A program made the translations under genes and the position numbers. The notes below the pieces were generated by a model. It saw only the letters and a program-made list of their open reading frames with translations, was not told the origin of the DNA and searched no databases. From Haematospirillum sp. H1815 (GTDB taxonomy: Bacteria; Pseudomonadota; Alphaproteobacteria; Rhodospirillales; Rhodospirillaceae), in assembly GCF_012102705.1 (NCBI RefSeq), contig NZ_JAAVTA010000004.1:124001-188000 (forward strand): a stretch of 64,000 nt of DNA, written 5' to 3'. Shown here piece by piece: positions 27,397 to 37,035 of this stretch. Position 1 is the stretch's first letter, and each line of letters opens with the position of its first letter.

Positions 27397-30093
27397 TCAC
27401 GCCGTACTGTCTGCAAGCTCCTTATGTCCGTTCCCTATACGACGGCAGGCCGAACGTGCTGCAGCCAAGCGTGCAATGGGAACGCGATACGGAGAGCACG
27501 ACACGTAGTCAAGGCCAACACCCTCGAAAAATTCTATCGAATCCGGATCGCCACCGTGTTCCCCGCACACACCGACCTTCAACCCGGGATGAGCCGTACG
27601 CCCACGAGCCGTTGCAATCTTGACAAGCTCCCCCACTCCTTCGCAGTCTATCGACACGAATGGATCCTTGGCATAAACACCATGCCGGTGATAGGCATCC
27701 ATGAAGTGAGCTGCATCATCGCGCGATATTCCCAGGGCAGTCTGGGTCAGGTCGTTGGTTCCAAAACTGAAGAATTCAGCATCATCAGCAAGATCACCTG
27801 CACGTAGAGCTGCGCGTGGCAGCTCTATCATAGTGCCAACCTTGTAAGGAATCGTCTTCCCACACCGGTCAAAGACATCCTTGGCAGCTTGGTCAACAAT
27901 CGCTTTTGTCAGCTCCAGTTCGCGGCGGGTTGCAACAAGGGGAATCATCACTTCCACCATGGACGGTGCATCCTTGGGAGAAACCTCAACCGCAGCCTCA
28001 AAAATAGCCTGACACTGCATTGCATAAATTTCAGGGAAAGTAATCCCCAGACGACAGCCGCGATGCCCCAACATGGGATTGGACTCAGCCATCTGGGCAA
28101 TGGCTTGGCGTACAGTACGCACGTCAACGCCCGCAGAGTCAGCTACCTCCTGAATATCAGCATCTGTATGAGGCAAAAACTCGTGCAGGGGTGGATCCAG
28201 CAAGCGTATCGTGACCGGAAGCCCGTGCATAATACGGAAGATCTCGATAAAATCAGCCCTCTGGTACGGACGCAGAAGATCCAGCGCCTGGCGTCGGCCA
28301 TCCTCATCCCGGGCCAGGATCATCTGACGTACATGCACAATGCGTCCAGGCTCAAAGAACATATGTTCTGTACGGCAAAGACCAATCCCTTCAGCCCCGA
28401 AACTACGAGCCACGCGCGCGTCAGCAGGCGTTTCCGCATTGGCACGGACGCCCATACGGCGGATGCTGTCCGCCCACTCCATCAAAAGAGAAAAGTCTTT
28501 TCCCAGATCCGGGCGAACCATGGGAACAGCCCCGTGAATAACCTGACCGGTCGAGCCATCCAGCGTCAGGATATCTCCCTCCCGGATTTCCCGTCCCAGC
28601 ACGGTCATCACACGATCTGTGACATTGATCCGCACAGCTCCGGCCCCGGCAACGCAGGGACGCCCCATGCCACGGGCAACCACAGCCGCATGACTGGTCA
28701 TCCCCCCACGGGATGTCAGAACACCTTCGGCCACATGCATGCCGCCAATATCTTCCGGACTGGTTTCAACACGCGCCAGAATAACTTTCTCCCCCCGGCG
28801 AACCCATGCTTCTGCATCGGCTGCGCTAAAGACCAGTTTACCCGAAGCAGCCCCCGGGCTGGCCGGCAAGCCCGTTGTCAGAACATCACGGATAGCCCGT
28901 GGATCAAGCATCGGATGCAGAAGCTGGTCAACCTGCCCCGGATCAACCCGCATCACGGCCTCTTCACGCGTGATCAGCCCCTCACGTGCAAGATCAACCG
29001 CAATCTTCAAGGCAGCAGCAGGTGTACGCTTGCCTGTCCGGGTTTGCAGCATCCACAGCACCCCGCGCTGGACTGTAAACTCAATATCCTGCATGTCGCG
29101 ATAATGCTTTTCCAGAATACGGCGTATCGCATCCAGCTGACAAAATACGTCTGGCATAAGCTCTTCCAAGGCAGGAAGATCAGATTGATTGGCCTGCTTT
29201 CCCCGAATTGTCAGATGCTGTGGCGTCCGGATGCCAGCCACGACATCCTCTCCTTGGGCGTTGACCAGATATTCTCCGAAAAACGTATCGTCACCGGTCG
29301 ACGGATCACGCGTAAAGGCAACACCGGTCGCACAGTCACTCCCCATGTTGCCAAACACCATAGCCTGCACATTGACAGCCGTTCCCCACGCCTCCGGAAT
29401 ATCGTGCAAACGGCGGTAGGTTATGGCGCGCTGGTTCATCCAGCTGGAGAAGACAGCACCAATTGCGCCGCGTAGCTGATCGTACGGGTCATCCGGAAAA
29501 GGCACGCCAGAACGCTGCTCTACCAGAGCTTTGTATGAACCCAAGAGCTCTTTCCAATCCTCTGCCTGAAGATCGGTATCAAGGACATAGCCACGATCAG
29601 CCTTGAGATCTTCCAGCAGTTCCTCAAAATAGTGATGTCCAATACCCAGAACGACATCGGAATACATCTGCACAAAACGGCGATAGCTATCCCATGCGAA
29701 ACGCGCATCGCCAGATGTTTCAATCAGACCAAGAACCGTATCGTCATTCAGGCCAAGATTAAGAATGGTATCCATCATGCCGGGCATGGAAGCACGGGCC
29801 CCCGACCGAACCGACAACAGAAGCGGCTGTTTCCGGTCCCCGAAAGACGCCCCCATAATAGAGGCAATATGGGCAACTCCTGCCTCGATAGCATCATCCA
29901 GGCCAGCAGGATACGTACGACCATTGGCATAGTAAAACGTACACACGTCAGCCGTAATAGTAAAACCGGGAGGAACCGGAAGCCCGATCGCAGCCATCTC
30001 GGCCAGATTGGCACCCTTTCCGCCCAGCAGATCCTTCATGCCGGCACGTCCCTCGGTCCGTCCACCACCAAACATATAGATCCACTTGGACAT
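27397..30093 (-). CDS. ppdK: Pyruvate, phosphate dikinase
   Basis: Interconverts pyruvate, ATP and phosphate with phosphoenolpyruvate, AMP and pyrophosphate, at the glycolysis/gluconeogenesis junction. The protein is 898 aa, the expected length. The N-terminal ATP-grasp domain starts GGKGANLAEMAAIGLPVPPG. The swivelling domain has the phosphorylated His in GGMTSHAAVVARGMGRP, and the C-terminal TIM barrel has LCRTEHMFF, FGTNDLTQTALG and the catalytic Cys in GVCGEHGGDP. The ATG at 30093 is preceded by AAGGGG. The upstream glyQS terminator suggests that ppdK has its own promoter. A 528-codon open frame opposite this gene is judged an artefact. Confidence 0.96.
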   Translation of the reverse strand: MSKWIYMFGGGRTEGRAGMKDLLGGKGANLAEMAAIGLPVPPGFTITADVCTFYYANGRTYPAGLDDAIEAGVAHIASIMGASFGDRKQPLLLSVRSGARASMPGMMDTILNLGLNDDTVLGLIETSGDARFAWDSYRRFVQMYSDVVLGIGHHYFEELLEDLKADRGYVLDTDLQAEDWKELLGSYKALVEQRSGVPFPDDPYDQLRGAIGAVFSSWMNQRAITYRRLHDIPEAWGTAVNVQAMVFGNMGSDCATGVAFTRDPSTGDDTFFGEYLVNAQGEDVVAGIRTPQHLTIRGKQANQSDLPALEELMPDVFCQLDAIRRILEKHYRDMQDIEFTVQRGVLWMLQTRTGKRTPAAALKIAVDLAREGLITREEAVMRVDPGQVDQLLHPMLDPRAIRDVLTTGLPASPGAASGKLVFSAADAEAWVRRGEKVILARVETSPEDIGGMHVAEGVLTSRGGMTSHAAVVARGMGRPCVAGAGAVRINVTDRVMTVLGREIREGDILTLDGSTGQVIHGAVPMVRPDLGKDFSLLMEWADSIRRMGVRANAETPADARVARSFGAEGIGLCRTEHMFFEPGRIVHVRQMILARDEDGRRQALDLLRPYQRADFIEIFRIMHGLPVTIRLLDPPLHEFLPHTDADIQEVADSAGVDVRTVRQAIAQMAESNPMLGHRGCRLGITFPEIYAMQCQAIFEAAVEVSPKDAPSMVEVMIPLVATRRELELTKAIVDQAAKDVFDRCGKTIPYKVGTMIELPRAALRAGDLADDAEFFSFGTNDLTQTALGISRDDAAHFMDAYHRHGVYAKDPFVSIDCEGVGELVKIATARGRTAHPGLKVGVCGEHGGDPDSIEFFEGVGLDYVSCSPYRVPIARLAAARSACRRIGNGHKELADSTA

Positions 30094-30155
30094 CCTTGCG
30101 CCCCTTGTCCTGCCTGACTTCCTGTCTACCCGATATGACACCCGGGCTTCACCTT

Positions 30156-30182
30156 GAAAAAATGGCCGGGACAAGCCCGGCC
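30156..30182 (-). terminator. Rho-independent terminator of glyQS
   Basis: Read leftwards: a 7-bp GGCCGGG/CCCGGCC stem with a 5-nt loop, followed by A and six Ts. It begins 7 nt after the glyS stop and separates glyQS from ppdK. Confidence 0.9.
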
Positions 30183-30188
30183 ACGTCT

Positions 30189-32282
30189 CTACACCACGGC
30201 TTCGGCAACCGGGCCGCTTCCCTCAACCAATGCCAAATCTGCGAGGCCAGTTGTTACCGCACCGACGGCTGACAAAAGTCGCAACCGATTGCGGCGTAAA
30301 TCAGGATCGGAATCATTCACCGTCACATTCTCAAAGAAAGCATCAACCGGCCCACGCAACCCCGCAACCAAGGCAGCCACCTTCTGGTAGTCCTCAGCAT
30401 CCAGGGCCTGATGAATGCCAGGTTCTGTCGCCGACAACACAGCGGCAAGAGCTTTTTCCTCATCCATGACCAAAGACCGAACATCAACAGGCCCGGTATG
30501 CGGCCCGTCTTTCCGATCTTCTATACGGACAATGTTCGTCGCACGCCGCCACGCGGCAAGCAGATTGGCACCATCATCCGAACGCAACAAACCGGAAAGG
30601 GCTTCTACGCGCTTCACAAGCCTGACCAGATCATCCTCGTGACCAAGGGAGAGAACCGCTGACACCAAGTCATGCCGCAAGCCTTTCTCTCTGAGAAAAA
30701 CCTTTAATCGTTCCGCAAAGAACGCCATCAGATCTGTGGCCAAGACATCCGACGACGCAACACGCGGCACACTGTAAGCATCCAGCGCCTTGAGGAATAC
30801 AGCACGCAATGGCAGGCGCAAGCCATTCTCCAGAACAAGCCGAATAACCCCCAGAGCTGCCCTGCGCAGGGCAAACGGGTCTTTTGATCCGGTTGGTTTC
30901 TCGTCAATGCTCCAGAAGCCAGCCAAGGTATCAATCTTGTCCGACAAGGCAATGCATACCGAAACCGGAGCTGACGGGCAACGATCCGACGGCCCCTGCG
31001 GGCTGTAATGCTCCGCAACGGCATCAGCCACAGCATCTGGCTCTCCGTCAGCCCGGGCATAATAACGCCCCATGACACCCTGTAGCTCGGGAAACTCACC
31101 GACCATACCAGTAGACAGGTCAGCTTTGGCCAGAAAAGCAGCACGATCCACAAGAGCGATGTCTGCCCCCATGTACCCGGCAATCATTGCAGCCAAGGAA
31201 CGGATACGCCCTACCTTCTCCCACTCTGTACCAAGGCGGGCATGAAAAATCCGTTCCCGCAGCGTATCAACACGTGCATCCAGACGGACCTTGCGATCCT
31301 GGTCCCAGAAAAAACGGGCATCTGACAAACGCGCGCGGAGGACACGCTCGTTACCAGAAACAACCTGCTGCCCTCCATCCTCTGTTTCCATATTGGAGAC
31401 AACAACAAACCGTGGAGCAAGCGAACCATTATCCTGAACAGTGGAGAAATATTTCTGGTGTGCCCGCATGGACGTTGTCAGAACCTCGGCCGGCAGATCC
31501 ATAAAGACATCTTCGATGGCTCCACTCAGCACAACGGGCCATTCAACCAACCCCGTAACTTCCCGCAACAGGGCGGCATCCTCTTTCAGGCGAACCCCGT
31601 GACGATTGGCCAGAGCTGTGGCCGCAGCCTCTATCAAGGCAGAGCGGCGCGCCGGATCCAGAACAACCTTGGCGGCGGCCAGTTTCTCAAAATAGTCCGC
31701 AGGACCTGTAACCGAGAAAACGGCAGGCGCATGGAAGCGATGCCCCCGCGTTACGTTACCGGCAACAAGACCAGCAAAAGAGACCGGAACCACCTCGGCC
31801 CCGAAGAGACACAGAATAGAATGCAACGGACGAACCCAGCGCTGCGGCCCAGTCCCCCAGCGCATCGACTTTGGCCACGGAAAAGAAGCCAAGGCCCCTT
31901 CGATAGCCTCTTTAAGGACCGATGACATAGGCCGCCCGTGGCTGCAAACAACAGCAAACAAAAACGTTCCCTTGGGCGTTTCACGCTTCTCGCATTGATC
32001 CAGGGTTACACCGTTGGCCACCAGGAAACCCTGTATCGCCTTTTCCGGTGCATCAACACGCGGCCCGCGCCGCTCCTCCGAGACATCCGGCGTAGCCTCG
32101 GGCAGGCCATCAATAACCAGCGTCAACCGGCGTGGTGTCACGTATGTCTGCGTCTCCGGAGCAGAGAAGCCCGCTTTCTGCAGCCCGTCACAAACCAGAC
32201 GCTCCAAGGCCTCAGCCGCAGCAGCCTGCATACGGGCCGGTATTTCCTCGGACAGCAGCTCGAGCAAAAGGGACTGCGCCAT
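30189..32282 (-). CDS. glyS: Glycyl-tRNA synthetase beta subunit
   Basis: Beta subunit of the bacterial alpha2beta2 glycyl-tRNA synthetase; it binds tRNA(Gly). It is 697 aa, matching the family. The start [19 protein letters not shown] is the canonical N-terminus, so an in-frame start 11 codons earlier is rejected. Further landmarks are [28 protein letters not shown] and the C-terminal anticodon-binding-like region. It starts 4 nt after the glyQ stop and is followed at once by a strong terminator. Confidence 0.96.
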   Translation of the reverse strand: MAQSLLLELLSEEIPARMQAAAAEALERLVCDGLQKAGFSAPETQTYVTPRRLTLVIDGLPEATPDVSEERRGPRVDAPEKAIQGFLVANGVTLDQCEKRETPKGTFLFAVVCSHGRPMSSVLKEAIEGALASFPWPKSMRWGTGPQRWVRPLHSILCLFGAEVVPVSFAGLVAGNVTRGHRFHAPAVFSVTGPADYFEKLAAAKVVLDPARRSALIEAAATALANRHGVRLKEDAALLREVTGLVEWPVVLSGAIEDVFMDLPAEVLTTSMRAHQKYFSTVQDNGSLAPRFVVVSNMETEDGGQQVVSGNERVLRARLSDARFFWDQDRKVRLDARVDTLRERIFHARLGTEWEKVGRIRSLAAMIAGYMGADIALVDRAAFLAKADLSTGMVGEFPELQGVMGRYYARADGEPDAVADAVAEHYSPQGPSDRCPSAPVSVCIALSDKIDTLAGFWSIDEKPTGSKDPFALRRAALGVIRLVLENGLRLPLRAVFLKALDAYSVPRVASSDVLATDLMAFFAERLKVFLREKGLRHDLVSAVLSLGHEDDLVRLVKRVEALSGLLRSDDGANLLAAWRRATNIVRIEDRKDGPHTGPVDVRSLVMDEEKALAAVLSATEPGIHQALDAEDYQKVAALVAGLRGPVDAFFENVTVNDSDPDLRRNRLRLLSAVGAVTTGLADLALVEGSGPVAEAVV

Positions 32283-32286
32283 GATA

Positions 32287-33183
32287 TCAGCCCTCCACAG
32301 CAACAAGATGGCCACGCGCTTTCAACCATCCTTCACAGCACGCCTTGGCCAAAGCCCGCACGCGACCAATGTAGGCTGCCCGTTCTGTCACAGAAATGAC
32401 CCCGCGCGCATCCAGAAGGTTGAAACGATGTGATGCCTTGATGCACTGGTCATAAGCCGGTAGCGGCAATCCGGCAGCCAACAGGGACTGACATTCTTTT
32501 TCAGCGTCACGGAAGTGATTCAACAGCATGGTGGTATCGGCATACTCAAAGTTATGGGCTGAATATTCGACCTCGGCCTGGTGGAAAATGTCGCCATAGG
32601 TTACGCCAGCCCCGTTGAAATCCAGGTCATAGACATTCTCGACCCCCTGGATGTACATCGCCAAGCGCTCCAGACCGTACGTAATTTCGGCCGGAACCGG
32701 GTTACACTCGAAGCCTCCAACCTGCTGGAAGTAGGTAAACTGGGTCACCTCCATCCCGTCACACCACACTTCCCACCCCAGGCCCCAAGCCCCGAGCGTC
32801 GGGCTTTCCCAGTCATCCTCGACAAACCGGATGTCATGTTTCATAGGATCAATGCCCAGTGCCCGGAGAGAGTCCAGGTAAAGCTCCTGGATATTGTCCG
32901 GGGACGGCTTCATGATGACCTGAAACTGATAGTAATGCTGCAAGCGGTTGGGATTTTCGCCGTAGCGCCCGTCCGTCGGGCGGCGTGAAGGTTGCACATA
33001 CGCGGCATTCCAAGGGTCTGGCCCCAGAGCTCTCAAGGTTGTTGCGGGATGGAAGGTCCCCGCCCCCACCTCCATGTCATAGGGCTGAAGGATCGCGCAG
33101 CCGTGACCGGCCCAGAATTGCTGGAGGGTAAGAACAAGCTGCTGGAAACTGGGGGATTTGGACAAAGGGCCTAGTGCGGGCAT
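32287..33183 (-). CDS. glyQ: Glycyl-tRNA synthetase alpha subunit
   Basis: Catalytic alpha subunit of the tetrameric glycyl-tRNA synthetase, 298 aa. Near-invariant blocks are [57 protein letters not shown] and VRFLEDD-like [19 protein letters not shown]. The ATG at 33183 gives the standard N-terminus; the open frame continues 47 codons upstream into non-conserved sequence. It heads the glyQ-glyS operon; a possible promoter lies about 50 bp upstream. Confidence 0.97.
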   Translation of the reverse strand: MPALGPLSKSPSFQQLVLTLQQFWAGHGCAILQPYDMEVGAGTFHPATTLRALGPDPWNAAYVQPSRRPTDGRYGENPNRLQHYYQFQVIMKPSPDNIQELYLDSLRALGIDPMKHDIRFVEDDWESPTLGAWGLGWEVWCDGMEVTQFTYFQQVGGFECNPVPAEITYGLERLAMYIQGVENVYDLDFNGAGVTYGDIFHQAEVEYSAHNFEYADTTMLLNHFRDAEKECQSLLAAGLPLPAYDQCIKASHRFNLLDARGVISVTERAAYIGRVRALAKACCEGWLKARGHLVAVEG

Positions 33184-33232
33184 ACGACAAGGTTCCGGGG
33201 GGTACAATACCACAGGGTTGAAAGGAACCTGA

Positions 33233-33261
33233 AAACTACCTGCCCCGACACATACGGTCAA
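33233..33261 (-). promoter_or_regulatory. Possible promoter of glyQS
   Basis: Leftward TTGACC (33256-33261), a 17-bp spacer and a weak -10, TAGTTT (33233-33238). It sits between the upstream methyltransferase stop and glyQ. The -35 is good, the -10 is poor. Confidence 0.35.
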
Positions 33262-33301
33262 ATCCCTTTTAAGAATGGGTCCATTCGCGCTTTCCCGCGT
33301 A

Positions 33302-34051
33302 CTACGGCAAAGCCATCGCGGCATCTACAGAAAAGCCGTCACGCAGGACAGCCTGCGCAGCATCCGTAAAGTCACCGGAAACATTGTGCAGGACAAGGCC
33401 GGGCAAAAGACGCAACGGCGAACCTGACCCCTTGCGGGCACGGACCAACACCCTCTTTGCCTCCTGACCAACGCGAGGCCACAAGGGGATGATCTCCACC
33501 CCTCCGGCACGCCCCTGCAAGGTTGCCAGCATTTCCCCCAGACGATCCATACGATGCACAACGACCAGCCACCCACCTGGCTTCAGGCAGCGCAGACAAA
33601 AGATAATCCAGTCCCGAAGGGGCACATCCTCCATGTGGGCATGCGCGCGCCCTGGATCGGAAGGAAAAGTACCCTGTCCGTGATACGGGGGATTGGAAAT
33701 TACAACATCGAACGACGATCCGGGAACGGGGGCAGGTCTGCTGCGCAAATCTGCGCACAGGACGCTGCAGCGGTCCTCATACCCGTTGGCAAGAACCGAC
33801 TGTCGCGCCAGATCGGCATGGGATGGGACAAGCTCGACCCCACACAAGGAATCAACCGGCAGACGCGCCAACAAACACAAGGCCGCCGCCCCTGTTCCCA
33901 TTCCTACATCCAGAACTTTCCCGCAGCCGGACCCCGGAACAGCCGCAGCCAGAAAGACAGGATCCAGCGCGACACGATAACCCTCCAAAGGCTGAAGAAG
34001 GCGCACACGCCCTCCCAGCAACTTATTCTCTTCCACCATTGCTTTTATCAT
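33302..34051 (-). CDS. tRNA1(Val) N6-adenine methyltransferase, TrmN6-like
   Basis: SAM-dependent N6-adenine methyltransferase related to E. coli YfiC/TrmN6, which modifies A37 of tRNA1(Val). From the ATG at 34051 it is 249 aa. The N-terminal [20 protein letters not shown] strand pair is family-typical. SAM motif I is [16 protein letters not shown], motif III is [16 protein letters not shown], and the catalytic motif is [12 protein letters not shown], where NPPY marks N6-adenine transfer. The start is uncertain (34051 or 34039), and TATAGA at 34064-34069 could be its -10, which would exclude an earlier TTG. It is divergent from the polyprenyl synthase gene. Confidence 0.85.
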   Translation of the reverse strand: MIKAMVEENKLLGGRVRLLQPLEGYRVALDPVFLAAAVPGSGCGKVLDVGMGTGAAALCLLARLPVDSLCGVELVPSHADLARQSVLANGYEDRCSVLCADLRSRPAPVPGSSFDVVISNPPYHGQGTFPSDPGRAHAHMEDVPLRDWIIFCLRCLKPGGWLVVVHRMDRLGEMLATLQGRAGGVEIIPLWPRVGQEAKRVLVRARKGSGSPLRLLPGLVLHNVSGDFTDAAQAVLRDGFSVDAAMALP

Positions 34052-34146
34052 TCTGGTTACCGTTCTATATCCTGACAAAGTGACCGCAAACCATCACCGG
34101 CATCAGACTGCACAAAAAGCATTTATGACCACAGGGGCATTGTTCC

Positions 34147-34176
34147 TTGACCGCAACAGCGCCGAAATCCTATGCT
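34147..34176 (+). promoter_or_regulatory. Predicted promoter of the polyprenyl synthase gene
   Basis: TTGACC (34147-34152), an 18-bp spacer and TATGCT (34171-34176). The first codon of the longest possible reading frame (a TTG) is part of this -35 box, which argues for the GTG start downstream. Confidence 0.5.
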
Positions 34177-34218
34177 CCGGCGCACACTGTAACTTCTCCA
34201 GATTATTCAGGATTGGCC

Positions 34219-35250
34219 GTGACCAACCCACCAAACGCCGAAACAATAGCCTGTCCGCAGACGGCAGATACCAACGCCCTGGATGTGCTGAGCGACCTTG
34301 TTGCCAATGACATGAAACGCGTCAACGAGACAATTGTCCAGCGCATGCAAAGCCCGGTTGCCCTGATCCCCCAGTTAGCGGGTCATCTTGTTGCGGCCGG
34401 GGGCAAGCGTCTACGCCCGATGCTGACCTTGGCAAGCGCGCGCCTGTGCGGCTATGAGGATGGAGAAGACCACATTCGCCTGGCAACCTGTGTAGAGTTC
34501 ATCCACACAGCCACACTGCTGCATGATGACGTGGTGGATGAGAGCGTCCTCCGTCGTGGCCAGGCCAGCGCCAATGCCCTTTTTGGTAACAAGCCCAGCG
34601 TTCTGGTCGGGGACTTTCTGTTCTCAAGGGCCTTCGAGCTAATGGTCGAAGTTGGCAACCTGCCCGTCCTGGGCATCCTGTCCCGTGCATCTGCCGTCAT
34701 TGCCGAAGGCGAAGTACAGCAGTTGATCACCACCAATGACATTGATACAAGCGAGGAGTCTTATCTGGAAGTCATCAGCGGCAAGACCGCAGAATTGTTT
34801 GCAGCCGCATGCAAGGTTGGCGCCGAGGTTGCCGGACGCACGCATGCCGAGGCCAGCGCTCTTTACGCATATGGCATGGCCTTGGGGCTGGCCTTCCAAA
34901 TTGTAGACGATTGCCTTGATTATTCCGCCAATCAGGAACGCCTGGGAAAAACCGTTGGCGATGATTTCCGTGAGGGCAAAATTACCCTGCCGGTTATCTT
35001 GGCCCTGCAACAGGCCAACAGTGACGAACGTGCATTCTGGAGCCGGACACTCGGGGAGCTACAGCAGAATGAAGGAGACCTGGGGCAGGCCATGGCATTG
35101 ATGAAACACCACGGCGCCCTGGAAGCAACCGCGCAACGGGCGCGTGAATACGGCGAGCAGGCAAAGGAAGCGCTGAAGATTTTCCCGCCCTCTCCCATGC
35201 ATCAGGCTCTCCGTGATATTGTTGGCTTTTGCATCAGCCGGGCCTGGTAG
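34219..35250 (+). CDS. ispB: Octaprenyl/decaprenyl diphosphate synthase
   Basis: Long-chain trans-prenyl diphosphate synthase making the ubiquinone side chain from FPP and IPP. The first Asp-rich motif is in LLHDDVVDESVLRRG, the second in FQIVDDCLDY; GGKRLRPMLTLASARL and GDFLFSRAFELM are further family blocks. The GTG at 34219 has AGGA 6-7 nt upstream and lies downstream of a predicted promoter, giving 343 aa, close to IspB. A TTG at 34147 would read through the promoter. The chain length (8 to 10 units) cannot be decided by eye. Two tRNA-Pro genes follow. Confidence 0.93.
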   Translation: MTNPPNAETIACPQTADTNALDVLSDLVANDMKRVNETIVQRMQSPVALIPQLAGHLVAAGGKRLRPMLTLASARLCGYEDGEDHIRLATCVEFIHTATLLHDDVVDESVLRRGQASANALFGNKPSVLVGDFLFSRAFELMVEVGNLPVLGILSRASAVIAEGEVQQLITTNDIDTSEESYLEVISGKTAELFAAACKVGAEVAGRTHAEASALYAYGMALGLAFQIVDDCLDYSANQERLGKTVGDDFREGKITLPVILALQQANSDERAFWSRTLGELQQNEGDLGQAMALMKHHGALEATAQRAREYGEQAKEALKIFPPSPMHQALRDIVGFCISRAW

Positions 35251-35282
35251 AGGGAAATCTGCAACATGCAAACAATGAGACC

Positions 35283-35311
35283 TTGCTGCACCGTTCCAGT
35301 AAGGTTATAAG
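35283..35311 (+). promoter_or_regulatory. Promoter of the first tRNA-Pro gene
   Basis: TTGCTG (35283-35288), a 17-bp spacer and TATAAG (35306-35311), 35 bp before the tRNA. The -10 and the following GCAC are identical in the second copy. Confidence 0.7.
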
Positions 35312-35346
35312 CACCTTCCTTTGTGCCCTCAGGGATGCATGGATAG

Positions 35347-35423
35347 CGGAGTGTAGCTCAGCCTGGTAGAGCACTGTCTTCGGGAGGCAGGGGCCGGAGG
35401 TTCGAATCCTCTCACTCCGACCA
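35347..35423 (+). tRNA. tRNA-Pro(CGG), copy 1
   Basis: A 77-nt tRNA with a perfect 7-bp acceptor stem (CGGAGTG/CACTCCG), D arm GCTC/GAGC, anticodon arm CTGTC/GGCAG, anticodon CGG at 35381-35383 and T arm GGAGG-TTCGAAT-CCTCT. The CCA end is encoded. It decodes CCG. It has its own promoter and terminator and is identical to the copy 200 bp downstream. Confidence 0.97.
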
Positions 35424-35426
35424 TTT

Positions 35427-35458
35427 AAAAAGCACTGCTTAAAAGCGGTGCTTTTTTT
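35427..35458 (+). terminator. Rho-independent terminator after tRNA-Pro copy 1
   Basis: A 10-bp stem AAAGCACTGC/GCGGTGCTTT with one G-U pair, a short TTAAAA loop and seven Ts. It starts 5 nt after the encoded CCA and makes copy 1 a separate transcription unit. Confidence 0.9.
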
Positions 35459-35492
35459 GCGGAATGTGGGACATGCCACCAGACAATTGTTC

Positions 35493-35521
35493 TTGCCAGG
35501 GAAATTCGGGAACGTTATAAG
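35493..35521 (+). promoter_or_regulatory. Promoter of the second tRNA-Pro gene
   Basis: TTGCCA (35493-35498), a 17-bp spacer and TATAAG (35516-35521), 25 bp before the tRNA. The spacer length and -10 equal those of copy 1. Confidence 0.7.
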
Positions 35522-35546
35522 CACACGCCTTGGCGCTGCAATGTAA

Positions 35547-35623
35547 CGGAGTGTAGCTCAGCCTGGTAGAGCACTGTCTTCGGGAGGCAGGGGCCGGAGG
35601 TTCGAATCCTCTCACTCCGACCA
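35547..35623 (+). tRNA. tRNA-Pro(CGG), copy 2
   Basis: Identical over all 77 nt to the first copy, anticodon CGG at 35581-35583, CCA encoded. Flanks differ except around the -10 box. No strong terminator hairpin follows directly. Confidence 0.97.
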
Positions 35624-35714
35624 GATTACGGCCCCAAGCAGGGGGAAATCAGCGACTCTCCATCAACCTTTTAATACGGGCGACCCAAACAAGGGACTTG
35701 TATTGTTTACCCTG

Positions 35715-35743
35715 TTGACGGAACTACCGTATCGCCTCATATC
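35715..35743 (+). promoter_or_regulatory. Possible promoter of grxD
   Basis: TTGACG (35715-35720), a 17-bp spacer and CATATC (35738-35743), 56 bp before the start codon. The -35 is good and the -10 weak. Confidence 0.35.
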
Positions 35744-35799
35744 CTTCACACCACATTTGTTTGGAAAACGGCGCAAACACGCCAGACAAGGACGATATC

Positions 35800-36135
35800 A
35801 TGTCAGATCATCCGATTTTCAAGGACATCCAGCGCGACATCGACGAGAACGCCGTTGTCCTGTTCATGAAAGGGTCCCCAAACTTTCCGCAGTGCGGTTT
35901 TTCCGCTGCTGTCGTTCAGGTTCTCAATCACTTCGGCGTTGATTTTAAAGGAATCAACGTTCTGGATAGCGATGAACTTCGTCAGGGAATCAAGGAGTTC
36001 AGCAACTGGCCGACCATTCCCCAGCTGTACATAAAGGGCGAATTCATCGGCGGCTGTGACATCGTGCGCGAAATGGCAACAAACGGCGAGCTTGTCAAGA
36101 TGCTCCAGGATAAGGGAATATCCATCAATTCCTGA
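35800..36135 (+). CDS. grxD: Monothiol glutaredoxin Grx4/GrxD
   Basis: Monothiol glutaredoxin of 111 aa that carries a bridging [2Fe-2S] cluster for iron-sulfur trafficking, usually with BolA. The active site is PQCGFSAAV, with the single Cys of CGFS; the glutathione-binding parts WPTIPQLYIKGEFIGGCDI follow. The ATG at 35800 has AAGGA 8 nt upstream, so a longer frame from 35761 is rejected. In many alphaproteobacteria bolA is adjacent; here it is not, the neighbours being tRNA-Pro and rpsD. A bidirectional terminator separates it from rpsD. Confidence 0.95.
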   Translation: MSDHPIFKDIQRDIDENAVVLFMKGSPNFPQCGFSAAVVQVLNHFGVDFKGINVLDSDELRQGIKEFSNWPTIPQLYIKGEFIGGCDIVREMATNGELVKMLQDKGISINS

Positions 36136-36200
36136 TTCACATTGAACCGGGTTGCCGCAACACCAGCAGCGCCCGGTTTCTTTGTGATCTCCAGCACATG

Positions 36201-36230
36201 AAAAAAGCCACCAATCAGGGTGGCTTTTTT
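36201..36230. terminator. Bidirectional terminator between grxD and rpsD
   Basis: A perfect 12-bp stem AAAAAAGCCACC/GGTGGCTTTTTT with a 6-nt loop. It has T runs on both strands and so serves both convergent genes. Confidence 0.93.
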
Positions 36231-36251
36231 GCATCCAGCTTCTCGAACGCC

Positions 36252-36866
36252 TTAGCGACTGTAGAATTCAACCACCAGATTGGGTTCCATTTGCACCGGG
36301 TAAGGAACATCAGCCAGCTTCGGCGTACGAACAAACGTACCCTTCAGCGCCTTGGCGTCCACTTCCATGTACTCAGGAATATCACGCTCGGACGAAGCGA
36401 CCGCTTCCATGACCAAGGCCATTTCACGGGACTTTTCACGAACGGACACAACATCACCCTCACGGACCATATAGGACTGGATGTTGACCCGACGGCCATT
36501 CACGCGCACATGGCCGTGGTTGATGAACTGGCGCGACGCAAAAACGGTCGGCACAAACTTCATACGGTACACAACGGCATCCAGACGACGCTCCAGAAGA
36601 CCGATCAGGTTCTCGGAGGTATCACCCTTGCGACGCACGGCTTCGGCGTAATACTTGCGGAACTGCTTCTCGCTGATATTACCGTAGTAGCCCTTCAGCT
36701 TCTGCTTGGCCATCAGCTGAGTGCCATAATCCGAAGGCTTCTTGCGGCGCTGGCCATGCTGACCCGGACCATACTCACGCTTGTTGATCGGAGACTTGGC
36801 GCGGCCCCAGAGGTTAACGCCAAGGCGGCGGTCTATCTTGTACTTTGCGGAATGACGCTTCGACAT
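36252..36866 (-). CDS. rpsD: 30S ribosomal protein S4
   Basis: Primary 16S rRNA-binding protein of the small subunit body, 204 aa. The start [16 protein letters not shown] and the [16 protein letters not shown] block are alphaproteobacterial in style. The S4 RNA-binding domain has [11 protein letters not shown] and [16 protein letters not shown]. It is a solitary gene, as usual in alphaproteobacteria, where rpsD lies outside the alpha operon. The 169 nt upstream, before the focA stop, hold no gene that I recognise and no convincing promoter. Confidence 0.98.
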   Translation of the reverse strand: MSKRHSAKYKIDRRLGVNLWGRAKSPINKREYGPGQHGQRRKKPSDYGTQLMAKQKLKGYYGNISEKQFRKYYAEAVRRKGDTSENLIGLLERRLDAVVYRMKFVPTVFASRQFINHGHVRVNGRRVNIQSYMVREGDVVSVREKSREMALVMEAVASSERDIPEYMEVDAKALKGTFVRTPKLADVPYPVQMEPNLVVEFYSR

Positions 36867-37035
36867 AACAGGTCGTTGCCCTTTTAAAATCTATACGTTG
36901 TTGTCCCGATAGTCCGGCCCCGGATGCATACGAAACGGGCGGCGGGGCAAGGCATCCAAACCAAAAGCCATGCCCACATTCTCGGAAATGGAGGCTGGCA
37001 TTATCGCGATCGATATCGGGATGTCAAATGATGAA

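Noticed and set aside
27889-29475. A 528-codon open frame opposite ppdK
   Set aside because: It lies wholly inside a certain gene on the other strand, has no homology-like motif and an odd Cys/His/Arg-rich composition. Such antisense frames come from codon bias.
34147-34218. Upstream extension of the polyprenyl synthase gene to a TTG
   Set aside because: The TTG belongs to the -35 box of the predicted promoter, and a GTG with AGGA follows at 34219.
35234-35524. Frame on the minus strand across tRNA-Pro copy 1
   Set aside because: It is antisense to a tRNA and its promoter and terminator, a common spurious call.
36198-36887. 229-codon frame opposite rpsD
   Set aside because: rpsD is certain on the other strand; the frame also includes the terminator hairpin.
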